Shown here one piece after another: positions 14,183 to 22,298 of a stretch of 32,109 nucleotides of DNA. Source of the stretch: Methanocella sp. (lineage in GTDB: Archaea > Halobacteriota > Methanocellia > Methanocellales > Methanocellaceae). The notes under the pieces are model-generated. The model had not been told where the DNA came from. It did not search any database and saw only the letters and a program-made list of their open reading frames with translations. The position numbers and the translations under genes are program-made. How positions within the stretch are numbered: position 1 is the stretch's first letter; the number at the start of each line of letters is the position of its first letter. The stretch lies in assembly GCF_035506375.1 (NCBI RefSeq), contig NZ_DATJPM010000065.1, positions 1 to 32,109 on the forward strand, given 5' to 3'.

Positions 14183-16219
14183 ATGAAAAATAATGTAAAG
14201 GCAGCATTAGCAGTACTAATGATTATGTCCATGATCGCAGTAGTAGTGCCTGCTGTCGCTGATAAGCCCATATGGGACCCCAACGCTCACAGTTATCCTC
14301 AGACCGTCTGGTCTGACTGGGGCAAAAAGGGCTCAGTGACCGGCAGAGTTACTACCTCGGTCAACGGAACCGTAGGCATCGGCGGCGCTTACATCGCGAT
14401 CGTCAACGCCTCGAACACTACCCAGGAATTCTATAACACGTCTTCCGATGCGTACGGCAACTATCAGATCACCGGCATCAACGCAACCTACAGCTCTGTG
14501 AATCTGACAGGTCCGGACAACACTGCTGGCACGTACAATAAGGGTATAAACATGTACAAGATGTACGCCTACAAGGACCCGTACGGAGAAGGCTATTCCA
14601 ATGCTTTCGGCATTGATGCGGACTTAAAGTCTGCAGCGACGACTTCGGTCGTTATATTCACCAAGCCTGCAAGGATTGAGCTGAAGGCCGAAAGAAGCCA
14701 CGTCGTAGCGGACAGCGGAGACAACATCCAGATCTGCGCATACATGTACGACGCTCTTGGCAACCCGGTAGCTGACGGTTACAATGTAAACTTCACCATC
14801 GGTAACGCCACGAACAACTCATTCATGCAATACCCTGCACCGGCATATGCTCCGAATCAGAACGGTAGCTTCTACGGTTACATGGACCCGAATGGGAGAA
14901 ACCAGACCGTTGCGACCACTGACAACGCGGGTAAGGCCTGCCTCCAGTACGGCTGGGTTGATGAAGCCTACGGCGGCAACAACTCGACCATCTGGGCATA
15001 CTACGCAGATGACGCGAGCGTCTTCGCCAACATCAAGATCTACTTCGAAGCCCCGACCGCATCCTGGACTGGCTACGTGGTTGACTCTTACGGCACCGGC
15101 TACGGCGGTATCCCCGTGATGTTACACGTCATGGGCTACAACGGCACCACTCCGTACGAGATCTACAACATGACCAGGACCACTTCCAGCAGCCAGCCGT
15201 TCGTAGGCCTGTTCGCCTTCGACTACATCGTGCTGCAGAACGCGGCCTATGGCTACGTTGACGCCAGCGCTCAGCTGACGGACAACCTGACCATCTACGG
15301 CAAGAGCAACAACTACTCGATGAACAGGTCCGCGACCTCCATCGGCTCGATCGTCTTAAGGATCCCGCCGCCGGACGCGATCAAGGTCACCGCCGAGAAG
15401 GACACGATCCTCGTGGGCGGCCAGTCTGACTGGATCATCGCACAGCTCTACCTGAATGGCCAGAAGTACAAGAGGGCCAACATCGCCGTGACCTTCGACT
15501 CGGACAACGACACTGTCGCTACCCTGCCTTCGGTCAAGACGAACATCACCGACCTCAACGGCCAGGCCTGGATCCTGCTGACCTCCAACCAGACGGTTGG
15601 TAAGGTTAACATCACCGGCACGGCTCAGATCATGTACAACCACAACCTGACCGACACCTGCACTGTCCGTGTAGTCGGCTGGGGCACCGTGTCGGGCATC
15701 GTGACTGACCAGAACAAGGTCGGTATCCCGAACGCTAACGTGACCCTGTGGAATATCCAGTGGAACGACACTACGGGCAGATGGGAGAACACCAACGTAG
15801 TGGACATCCCGGAGAACCCGCAGTTCTCGAACGATGGCAGGACCGCAGCAGTCGGTATGTACACGTACTACAGAGTACCCTGGGACTTCTACAACGTAAC
15901 CGGTGAGAAGGAAGGCCACATGTGGTATGCAATATTCCTGATGGGCCCTGTGCCGACGGATATTGACAAGTACGCCAATGCGACCTACGTACCCGGCTCT
16001 GAGTACGGTACTGCGACCCACAACATCGCCATACCCGACTACTCGTACATCGCGCCGGTAAGCCCGACGCCGACCCCGACCGCCGTCGTAACCACGACGG
16101 CAACGGCAGTACCGCCAACCCCGACCCCGACCGCCAAGCCCACTCCGGGCTTTGAGGCCCTGTTCGCGTTAGCCGGATTACTCGGCGTAGCCTACCTCGT
16201 CGCGAGGAAAGAGAACTAA
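14183..16219 (+). CDS. PGF-CTERM surface (S-layer-like) glycoprotein
   Basis: A 678-residue exported protein. Residues 1-27 form a signal peptide (KAALAVLMIMSMIAVVVPAVA). The body contains Ig-like/Big_1-type segments, for example around residues 165-270 and 395-500, and two short carboxypeptidase-regulatory-like folds (GSVTGRVTTSVNG, GTVSGIVTDQNKVG). There are many N-x-S/T glycosylation sequons. The end has a TPTPTA stalk, then PGFEALFALAGLLGVAYLV and ARKEN: a PGF-CTERM signal, known to be processed by archaeosortase A with lipid attachment. A strong GGAGGTTGA ribosome-binding site, a long leader, uniform C-ending codons and a terminator suggest high expression, so it may be a major envelope protein. 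It lacks the DUF1608-type S-layer domain as far as I can see. The S-layer role is inference. Confidence 0.85.
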   Translation: MKNNVKAALAVLMIMSMIAVVVPAVADKPIWDPNAHSYPQTVWSDWGKKGSVTGRVTTSVNGTVGIGGAYIAIVNASNTTQEFYNTSSDAYGNYQITGINATYSSVNLTGPDNTAGTYNKGINMYKMYAYKDPYGEGYSNAFGIDADLKSAATTSVVIFTKPARIELKAERSHVVADSGDNIQICAYMYDALGNPVADGYNVNFTIGNATNNSFMQYPAPAYAPNQNGSFYGYMDPNGRNQTVATTDNAGKACLQYGWVDEAYGGNNSTIWAYYADDASVFANIKIYFEAPTASWTGYVVDSYGTGYGGIPVMLHVMGYNGTTPYEIYNMTRTTSSSQPFVGLFAFDYIVLQNAAYGYVDASAQLTDNLTIYGKSNNYSMNRSATSIGSIVLRIPPPDAIKVTAEKDTILVGGQSDWIIAQLYLNGQKYKRANIAVTFDSDNDTVATLPSVKTNITDLNGQAWILLTSNQTVGKVNITGTAQIMYNHNLTDTCTVRVVGWGTVSGIVTDQNKVGIPNANVTLWNIQWNDTTGRWENTNVVDIPENPQFSNDGRTAAVGMYTYYRVPWDFYNVTGEKEGHMWYAIFLMGPVPTDIDKYANATYVPGSEYGTATHNIAIPDYSYIAPVSPTPTPTAVVTTTATAVPPTPTPTAKPTPGFEALFALAGLLGVAYLVARKEN

Positions 16220-16232
16220 GGATCAAGTAGAC

Positions 16233-16270
16233 TAAGGGGAGTAAAATCCCCTTAATCTCTTTTTATTTTA
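16233..16270 (+). terminator. Hairpin plus T-rich tract after the surface-protein gene
   Basis: A perfect 8-bp stem, TAAGGGGA (16233-16240) and TCCCCTTA (16247-16254), with a 6-nt loop is followed by a T-rich tract with runs of five and four T's. It probably ends or attenuates the surface-protein transcript before the next gene, 50 bp downstream. Confidence 0.7.
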
Positions 16271-16283
16271 TCCAGTGGTAAAA

Positions 16284-17777
16284 ATGGTAAAAATGGTCTA
16301 TCGTTTCTTCTCATTATTCATTATCGTATCTTTATTCATTTTCACTATACCCGTATCGCTTGCCGACAATACGCCCACCGGCGCCCTCACGGGAAAAGTC
16401 ATCGACCGTAATAATATGCCGCTGGCTAATGCCACTCTACAATTACAGGATAGTGTATACAATGTCGTCGGGAACGCCATATCGGCTTCCGATGGCACTT
16501 TTACCTTCAATAATGTACCCATCACTGGCTTCGATGGCCGGGATGTATTCAGGGTCACAGCGACGTATATCGTTAGCGGCAAGTCCTATTCCGATAAGAC
16601 CGAGTTCTTCTGGATCTATAAGAACCAGGTCGTAACGCACAATGTTCAGATATATTACTATCCGCCCTCCAATTATGGCTGGCTCACTGGTAAAGTAGTT
16701 AACGCCAACAACTATAACCAGTATGTATCGGCCACCATTTACCTTAGCAATGGCATGTATGATTTCGTCTCGTCCGAGCCCGGCGATAACTGGCAGTTCT
16801 ACCTGCCCGCCGGCGACTACCAGGTCTGGGCCGAGCACAACGAGAACGGTAAGACGTTTTCTTCGGGCAAGAGCGACGTCCATGTCAATAGCGACGACAC
16901 GTTCACCGCCGTCCTGACCATATCGCTTACGGGTAATGGCACTACACTGCATACTCCGCCGTCGGCCGGCGTAAACGTCGTGCATGGCAACATAAAGCAG
17001 AAAAATGACGCGCCTCTTTACGGCGCGACCGTCGAGCTTTGCCGCGTCAACGGCGTTAACTTCAGCCCCATATCTTCGACGACATCCGACGTCGAAGGGA
17101 ACTACAGGTTCAATGGCGTGAATACCAGCGCTCCCTCAGAGAGCTATGTGGTCCGGGTCACCTATAATTTCATGGGCAATGATACGATCAAAGTTTCCGA
17201 CCCGTTCACCATCTATTATGCGAACATGCTCAACGTGTCGCATGACTATAATGTGCCGATATCCGTCGACTTTACAGATTCAGGCTCGATCGAAGCGGTC
17301 ACCGACCCGGCCGGCGCCAGCATATGGCTTGATGGGGCGGATACAGGCCGTACGACACCCTTTAACATCACCGGCGTCAGGGCCGGAGAGCATACCTGCA
17401 GCCTGCTGATGGACGGATATCTGCCCGAGAATCTCACGTTCAACGTCCCCTCCGAGGGCACGTATCGCGTGTATAAGGTCCTGAAGCCCAGCACGGGCGA
17501 TGTGAACTTCATCATCAAGCCGTCGGATGCGTCCATCTACCTGAACGGTGATCTCGTCGGCACGGGCTCGACGAATCTAACGAAGCTGCAATATGGCCAG
17601 TACTCGTATACGGTCGGCAGGGAAGGCTACAGGAATGTGACGGGAACGCTCGAAGTCATCCCAGGCGGCCACCTGGACGTGCCGGTCGATCTCGTTGCCG
17701 TGCCCGGGCTAAGCCTGACCTATATCGGCTATCTTATCAACAGCGTGTTCGAGTCCATCGGCAAGCTTTTCGGATAA
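16284..17777 (+). CDS. Secreted protein with carboxypeptidase-regulatory-like repeats and two PEGA domains
   Basis: About 497 residues. The N-terminus (MVYRFFSLFIIVSLFIFTIPVSLA) is a signal peptide. Three carboxypeptidase-regulatory-like beta-sandwich units follow (starting GALTGKVIDRNN, GWLTGKVVNANN, VHGNIKQKNDAP). Then come two PEGA domains, at about residues 330-395 (EAVTDPAGASIWLDGADTG) and 396-465 (FIIKPSDASIYLNGDLVG). PEGA domains are typical of archaeal and bacterial surface proteins. There is no C-terminal membrane helix or PGF-CTERM; the end is a short amphipathic segment. The start is ambiguous because GTG 16275, ATG 16284 and ATG 16293 are in frame within a tandem GTAAAAATG repeat. 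It probably works at the cell surface with the preceding glycoprotein, from which it is separated by a terminator. Confidence 0.8.
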   Translation: MVKMVYRFFSLFIIVSLFIFTIPVSLADNTPTGALTGKVIDRNNMPLANATLQLQDSVYNVVGNAISASDGTFTFNNVPITGFDGRDVFRVTATYIVSGKSYSDKTEFFWIYKNQVVTHNVQIYYYPPSNYGWLTGKVVNANNYNQYVSATIYLSNGMYDFVSSEPGDNWQFYLPAGDYQVWAEHNENGKTFSSGKSDVHVNSDDTFTAVLTISLTGNGTTLHTPPSAGVNVVHGNIKQKNDAPLYGATVELCRVNGVNFSPISSTTSDVEGNYRFNGVNTSAPSESYVVRVTYNFMGNDTIKVSDPFTIYYANMLNVSHDYNVPISVDFTDSGSIEAVTDPAGASIWLDGADTGRTTPFNITGVRAGEHTCSLLMDGYLPENLTFNVPSEGTYRVYKVLKPSTGDVNFIIKPSDASIYLNGDLVGTGSTNLTKLQYGQYSYTVGREGYRNVTGTLEVIPGGHLDVPVDLVAVPGLSLTYIGYLINSVFESIGKLFG

Positions 17778-17815
17778 AGGCTAACCATTAATATCAAATA
17801 GGCTTATTCTTTTTT

Positions 17816-18838
17816 ATGCTCTGGACGGTGGACGGCTCCATTGGCGAGGGGGGTGGCCAGATATTGCGCACGGCCATCGCTGTCGCGGCAATAAAGCAAA
17901 AGGCCGTACGCATCGTCAACATCCGGAAAAGCCGGCCCAGGCCGGGCCTCGGCGTCCAGCACGTCAGGTCCATCGAGATCGCCCGGGAAATGACGGATGC
18001 GACCGTAGAAGGGCTGAGGTATGGGTCGACGGAGGTTACGTTCGATCCAGGCCCCATTAAGGCGGGTAACTTTATCGTCAACATGGGCACGGCCGGGAGC
18101 GTTACTCTGGCATTACAGAGCGTTTTGCCTGTCGCCGCTTACGCGCCCGGCCCCGTTACGCTCGACATAACTGGCGGGACCGACGTTAAATGGGCACCTC
18201 CATATGACTATTTCCACGATGTCACCCTGCCCGCGCTCGATCGGTTCGGATATCGTATAGACGCATCTCTTATTTCAAGAGGATATTTTCCGGCTGGCAA
18301 CGGCAGGGTCATCGTTCATACGACGCCGGCGGCTTTCCGGCCCGCCGACCTGATCGAGCCAGTCGGCGGTATCATCGCCGGCGTCTCCGCGTCATCCTGC
18401 CTGCCCGCCCACGTCTGCGAGCGCCAGGCGAGCGCGGCATCCGAATACCTGCAGTCACGGGGCTACGAGACAGGCGATATTCGGCTCGATATCCGTAATG
18501 ATATGTCGACGGGCTCCGGTATATCTCTATATAAAGGTTTTACGGGGGGAAGCGCTCTCGGTGAAAGGGGAAAGCCTGCCGAGAAAGTAGGCCGTGAAGC
18601 GGCGTCGATGCTGGCGAGAGAGCTGCAGTCCGGGGCGGCGGTGGACGCCCACCTGGCCGACCAGCTCATTCTTTATATGGCACTGGCGCCCGGCGAGTCG
18701 GGCATTACGACCAGCGTGCTCTCCGGCCATTCGGCCGCCGGGCTTCGCATCGTCGAGCAGATGACCGGCAGAAAATTCGAGGTCAAAAAGGGCAATAAGA
18801 CGACGCTTATTCGATCTTCAGGTATTCCGGCGGAATAG
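17816..18838 (+). CDS. rtcA: RNA 3'-terminal phosphate cyclase RtcA
   Basis: A 340-residue enzyme that uses ATP to turn a 3'-phosphate RNA end into a 2',3'-cyclic phosphate through a covalent histidine-AMP intermediate. The start DGSIGEGGGQILRTA is the hallmark of the family, RPRPGLGVQHV and GGTDVKWAPPYDYF follow, and DAHLADQLILYMAL near residue 280 holds the catalytic His. Length is normal. It starts only 38 bp after the PEGA gene without a clear ribosome-binding site; a T-rich tract precedes it. Its last 32 bp overlap the 3' end of the oppositely oriented kptA. RtcB ligase, which seals such ends, is not in the window. Confidence 0.95.
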   Translation: MLWTVDGSIGEGGGQILRTAIAVAAIKQKAVRIVNIRKSRPRPGLGVQHVRSIEIAREMTDATVEGLRYGSTEVTFDPGPIKAGNFIVNMGTAGSVTLALQSVLPVAAYAPGPVTLDITGGTDVKWAPPYDYFHDVTLPALDRFGYRIDASLISRGYFPAGNGRVIVHTTPAAFRPADLIEPVGGIIAGVSASSCLPAHVCERQASAASEYLQSRGYETGDIRLDIRNDMSTGSGISLYKGFTGGSALGERGKPAEKVGREAASMLARELQSGAAVDAHLADQLILYMALAPGESGITTSVLSGHSAAGLRIVEQMTGRKFEVKKGNKTTLIRSSGIPAE

Positions 18839-19442
18839 GGCCTGACAGGCATACGGGGCCGGCGTCGATAATAAGGATGCCTTTACCTTTTGCCTTTCGG
18901 GCGTCGATGGATATTATAACCGGGTGCTCCGTGCGGATGCAGGCGACTTTTACTGCTTCTTCGATTGACTTACTTAAATGGACGTGGTGCTGGTTCACCG
19001 GCTTCAGGCCGATCTCCAGTATGCGGTCTGCCTCTTCCTCGCTCGTGCCGTAGAAGAGCACATCGTAGTCGGCTTCAGGGTAGTCGAGGTCTACATTAAT
19101 GGAGTGGCCGTATCGGGCCCTGACCCGGTTATCGTCCCACTCGTAGCGGCCCTTCTCATCCGTCTCGAGCATAGCCTCTATATGCTGTCTTTGAGCCCAG
19201 GGATATTTTGCGGCGATAGCCTTCTCAAGGTCGTCCATGCTCGCCCAGCCGTGCTCGTCGAGCTTTAGCCCGAGTTCTCCGGGAAAATGCCTTAACGCTC
19301 CGGACATGATGCGCCCCAGCTTCTCGGCCTTGTAGCCAGATAGTATGAATCTTCCGGGATTGCCACACGTACACTGGCTGCCGCGGAAATATCCGTGCCT
19401 TGGGCACTGCTTGATCTCCGGGATGTGATCTTTGGTCTCCAT
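18807..19442 (-). CDS. kptA: RNA 2'-phosphotransferase KptA/Tpt1 with N-terminal zinc-ribbon
   Basis: A 211-residue Tpt1-family enzyme. The family removes an internal 2'-phosphate from RNA by transferring it to NAD+. Residues 13-27 carry CPRHGYFRGSQCTCG, a Cys/His cluster typical of archaeal members. Core motifs are present: GALRHFP (Arg-His pair), RARYGHSINVD, and GLKPVNQHHVHLS. In most relatives the last motif has Arg where this one has Gln (before HHVHL), and the usual YHGT reads FYGT here. This could weaken or change the activity. It overlaps rtcA tail to tail by 32 bp. The long inverted repeat lies upstream. The natural substrate in archaea is unsettled. Confidence 0.9.
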   Translation of the reverse strand: METKDHIPEIKQCPRHGYFRGSQCTCGNPGRFILSGYKAEKLGRIMSGALRHFPGELGLKLDEHGWASMDDLEKAIAAKYPWAQRQHIEAMLETDEKGRYEWDDNRVRARYGHSINVDLDYPEADYDVLFYGTSEEEADRILEIGLKPVNQHHVHLSKSIEEAVKVACIRTEHPVIISIDARKAKGKGILIIDAGPVCLSGPIPPEYLKIE

Positions 19443-20180
19443 GCCTAACGACCTTCAACGAGCCCTGATGCCTCTGTGAATACACATTTGCCCTGTTTAG
19501 AAATAAACTTTGCCTTCAGGGGCGCTTGCATAGTTTTGAATATAGAGCGTGTACTCAGGCTCAATAAACGCTCTCTGAGACGATTTAAGCCAGGAAGCGG
19601 CTCAAAGCTGGCTTGAAGTGGATCGAAGAATTTTTTAATGATGCATTGCATTGTTTGCGCCTTATGTAAGCCTGGTCTGTAGATAAACCGAGCTTCATGT
19701 TCTTCGAGACTTAATAATTATACTGTGTTGAATATGCCTTTTTAAGTCTCAGAGTGTACGGAGGCACTATTTTTCACCACAAAGGCACGATAGCACGGAG
19801 GCTCACAAAGTCTTTTTTTAGATTAAGTTACAAAGGGCACGGAGAATGCTTTTTGAATAAGATACAAAGGATATGAAGGCACGATGGCAAAAAGTGCTCT
19901 TGTTCATTCCACTGTATCTTTGTGTCCTGATCGCCAATGAACCGGCTTTGTGATCTTTGTAACTTAATTATAAAAGAAAACTTTGTGAGCCTCCGTGCCA
20001 TCGTGCCTTCGTGGTGAAAATAGTGCCCTCAGTGCCCTTAAAAAGCTTAAAATAAAGGAGTAATCCAACACAGCAAATAATTATAAAAAAGCTCTGTGAG
20101 CTCTGTGGTTTAACCGATGCCAGGACTGCACAGGAACAAATCGATAATCAATATAAAATAATAAAAATTTTGGAGCGCCT
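19443..20180. other. 738-bp gene-free stretch with long inverted repeat
   Basis: The first ~300 bp (19443-19755) hold no convincing gene; a 68-codon minus-strand frame at 19445-19651 has no recognisable motif. From 19761 to 20030 lies a long inverted repeat, and 20090-20110 repeats the same theme (GCTCTGTGAGCTCTGTGG). A TATA-like element on the minus strand near 19500 may serve kptA. The region is AT-rich relative to flanking genes. Confidence 0.6.
19761..20030. repeat. Long imperfect inverted repeat (~75-bp arms, ~119-bp loop)
   Basis: The left arm is 19761-19835 and the right arm is 19955-20030. The reverse complement of the right arm matches the left with about eight differences by eye. 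The cores CACCAC(A/G)AAGGCACGAT and GCACGGAGGCTCACAAAG are nearly identical in both. The loop contains further degenerate copies (ACAAAGG..., GAAGGCACGATGGC). Transcribed on the minus strand from topA, it would fold into a very long hairpin. It is built from the CAC(G)A(A/G)GG 9-mer family that recurs at 31982-32092. A MITE-like element is an alternative, but I see no target-site duplication. Confidence 0.75.
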
Positions 20181-22298
20181 TTAGCTTTTTACTAAAGGAG
20201 CGCCTTTAACTTCCGCAGCCGTCTTCTTTTTCGTCGTCTTTCTGGCGGCCTTTTTAACGGGCTCTGCAGACTTGCTGACCGGCGTGACTTTGTTCTCGGC
20301 GTTCTTCTTCTGCCACTCCTCGTAATTACACTGCGGGCACCCGAGTTCCCACGGCTTCGAGCCGCCGTTGGCGATCCTGATGTGGCTGAGGCCGTGCTTT
20401 TCACAGGCCTTTTCCGTGACGATGATCGTGCCCATCCTGGGAAGGGGCAGTATAAAGTTGCAGTCAGGGTAGCCGTCGCATCCGATGAAGCGGCCTCCCT
20501 TCTTGCTCTTCCGCACCATCAGGTCCTTACCACAGCTCGGGCATTTGCCGATGCGCTTGTCCTCCCGCAGGCCATCGTACAGGACATCCCTGATCTCCTT
20601 ATGGTTCTTGTCCAGGTCGTTGAAGATGGTCTCCAGCATGCCCTGGGATTCCTGCACGACGCTTTCCTCTTTGATCCGGCCTTCGGCGATGCTGTCCATG
20701 TCCGATTCCAGCCGGCTGGTCATGTCGGGCTTGGTGATGAGGTCGGCATACTTTTCCAGGGCTCCGACGACGGCGAACGCCGTGTTCGTGGGCACGGGCG
20801 GGTTGCCGTGGACGTAGTTGCGGGCGTATAATTTTTGAATCGCCTCGTGCCGGGTCGATTTCGTTCCCAGGCCCAGGTCCTCCATCATCTTCACCAGCTT
20901 GCCCTGGCCGTAGCGTCCGGGCGGCTTTGTAAGCTTTTCATCCAGCGTGACGTCCTTCACGCTCAATTCATGCCCGACGGCCATTTCGGGGAGGACCTCA
21001 TCCTTTCCCATGCCATAAGGATAATACAGCCGGAATCCCGGCGTCGAAAGCATAGAGCCGCTCGCCCTGAACTTTTCTCCGTTCACGTCGACGCAGACGC
21101 TGCGGACCTCGTACTCCGCGGGCGGCGCCAGGGTTGCGAAGAACCGGCTGACAACGAGCTCGTAGACGCGCCACTCGTCGGCCTTCAGCTCGGACTTCCG
21201 GGCGCTGGCGACCGGGTATATGGGCGGATGGTCGGTGGTCTCCTTTTTGCCCCGGGTCGGCTTGAAAGTGCCCTGCTCCAGTAATCGCTGGGCGTATTTG
21301 CCGAACTCGCCGGAGGCGAACTGCTCGATGAGATCTCTTATGTTTAAGCTCGCGGGATAAACGGTATTATCGGTACGCGGGTACGATATCCAGCCGTTGA
21401 CGTACAGGTTCTCGGCGACGCGCATCGCGTTGGCCGCGCTGAACCCTATGCCCGCGGCCGCCCGGATGAACTCCGTGGTCGAGAACGGTATGGGCGGGTA
21501 TTCGACACGGGGCTCTTTCTTATAGTCCACGACCTTTCCAGTCTTTCCAAGCCTCGCGCGGATGTCCTCGGCCTTCGCCTTTTCCGTGAAGCGGTTGCCG
21601 ATGTGCCCGGCGACGAACTCTTCGCCGTTCGTAAAGGTGGCGTAGAGTTCCCAGTAGGGCGTCGGGATGAATGCCTTGATATCCCTCTCCCGGTCCACGA
21701 CGAGCGCCAGGAGGGGGGTCTGCACCCGGCCCACGGACAGAAAGCTGTTGCCCAGCCGGCCACAGGTCAGTGAAATGTATCGCGTAAGGGCGGCGCCCCA
21801 GACGAGGTCGATCTTCTGGCGGGCCTCGCCGGCGGCGGCAAGGCTAAAGTCGATCGGCACGGTGTTAGCGAACGCGTGCTCGATCTCCGGCCGGGTGATG
21901 GCGCTGTACCTCGCCCGGTCGAACTTCGCGGCCGGCGCCGCGTCCCTGATGATGTTATACGCTTCGACACCGATAAGCTCGCCCTCCCGGTCAAAGTCGG
22001 TCGCTATGGTGACGTAGGACGCGTCCTTCGCCAGCTTTTTCAGCGCCGTGGCGATCTTTTTCTGCGTGTAGCGCGTCTCCGTATTGGCCCATATCAGGTC
22101 TTTCGGGGCCGTGTTCTGCCAGTTATTGTATTCGGCGGGGAAGTCGATGTTGACGATGTGCCCGGACAGGCCTACGACGGCCGTATCGTCGCCTTCGTAT
22201 ACGCTGACTCCGTCGATCTTCCTCTCCTTCGCGCTGCCTAACAGTAATTGCGCGATCTTCCGGGCGGTAATGTTCTTCTCCGTCACGATCAGGTGCAT
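20181..22298 (-). CDS. topA: DNA topoisomerase I (type IA) TopA
   Basis: A 705-residue type IA topoisomerase, relaxing negatively supercoiled DNA. The Toprim domain starts at the N-terminus (MHLIVTEKN) with its acidic triad in ATDFDREGELIG (about residues 99-110). The active-site Tyr306 lies in NGWISYPRTDN. C-terminal zinc fingers follow: CPSCGKDL...GCDGYPDC and then CEKHG...CPQC, ending in a Lys/Ala-rich tail like a DNA-binding arm. Last gene of asnB-gatCAB-topA; its ATG overlaps the gatB stop region by 10 bp, so it is translated in that operon. Joining a topoisomerase to amidotransferase genes is a conserved-looking but functionally unexplained arrangement. Confidence 0.95.
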   Translation of the reverse strand: MHLIVTEKNITARKIAQLLLGSAKERKIDGVSVYEGDDTAVVGLSGHIVNIDFPAEYNNWQNTAPKDLIWANTETRYTQKKIATALKKLAKDASYVTIATDFDREGELIGVEAYNIIRDAAPAAKFDRARYSAITRPEIEHAFANTVPIDFSLAAAGEARQKIDLVWGAALTRYISLTCGRLGNSFLSVGRVQTPLLALVVDRERDIKAFIPTPYWELYATFTNGEEFVAGHIGNRFTEKAKAEDIRARLGKTGKVVDYKKEPRVEYPPIPFSTTEFIRAAAGIGFSAANAMRVAENLYVNGWISYPRTDNTVYPASLNIRDLIEQFASGEFGKYAQRLLEQGTFKPTRGKKETTDHPPIYPVASARKSELKADEWRVYELVVSRFFATLAPPAEYEVRSVCVDVNGEKFRASGSMLSTPGFRLYYPYGMGKDEVLPEMAVGHELSVKDVTLDEKLTKPPGRYGQGKLVKMMEDLGLGTKSTRHEAIQKLYARNYVHGNPPVPTNTAFAVVGALEKYADLITKPDMTSRLESDMDSIAEGRIKEESVVQESQGMLETIFNDLDKNHKEIRDVLYDGLREDKRIGKCPSCGKDLMVRKSKKGGRFIGCDGYPDCNFILPLPRMGTIIVTEKACEKHGLSHIRIANGGSKPWELGCPQCNYEEWQKKNAENKVTPVSKSAEPVKKAARKTTKKKTAAEVKGAPLVKS

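Noticed and set aside
14029..14283. 84-codon minus-strand frame across the surface-protein promoter
   Set aside because: It overlaps the ribosome-binding site and start of the surface-protein gene and has no recognisable features.
15356..16021. 221-codon minus-strand frame inside the surface-protein gene
   Set aside because: It is antisense to a gene with clear signal peptide, ribosome-binding site and PGF-CTERM, and its translation has no domain features.
16275..16292. GTAAAAATG tandem duplication at the start of the PEGA-protein gene as a functional repeat
   Set aside because: It merely creates several in-frame start codons; no larger repeat structure is present.
19445..19651. 68-codon minus-strand frame upstream of kptA
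   Set aside because: No family motif, no ribosome-binding site and no conservation evidence; the stretch may be a remnant, but I cannot support a gene.
19761..20030. Insertion sequence between topA and kptA
   Set aside because: The inverted repeats are large but there is no transposase frame inside and I see no direct target duplication; a MITE-like origin cannot be excluded.
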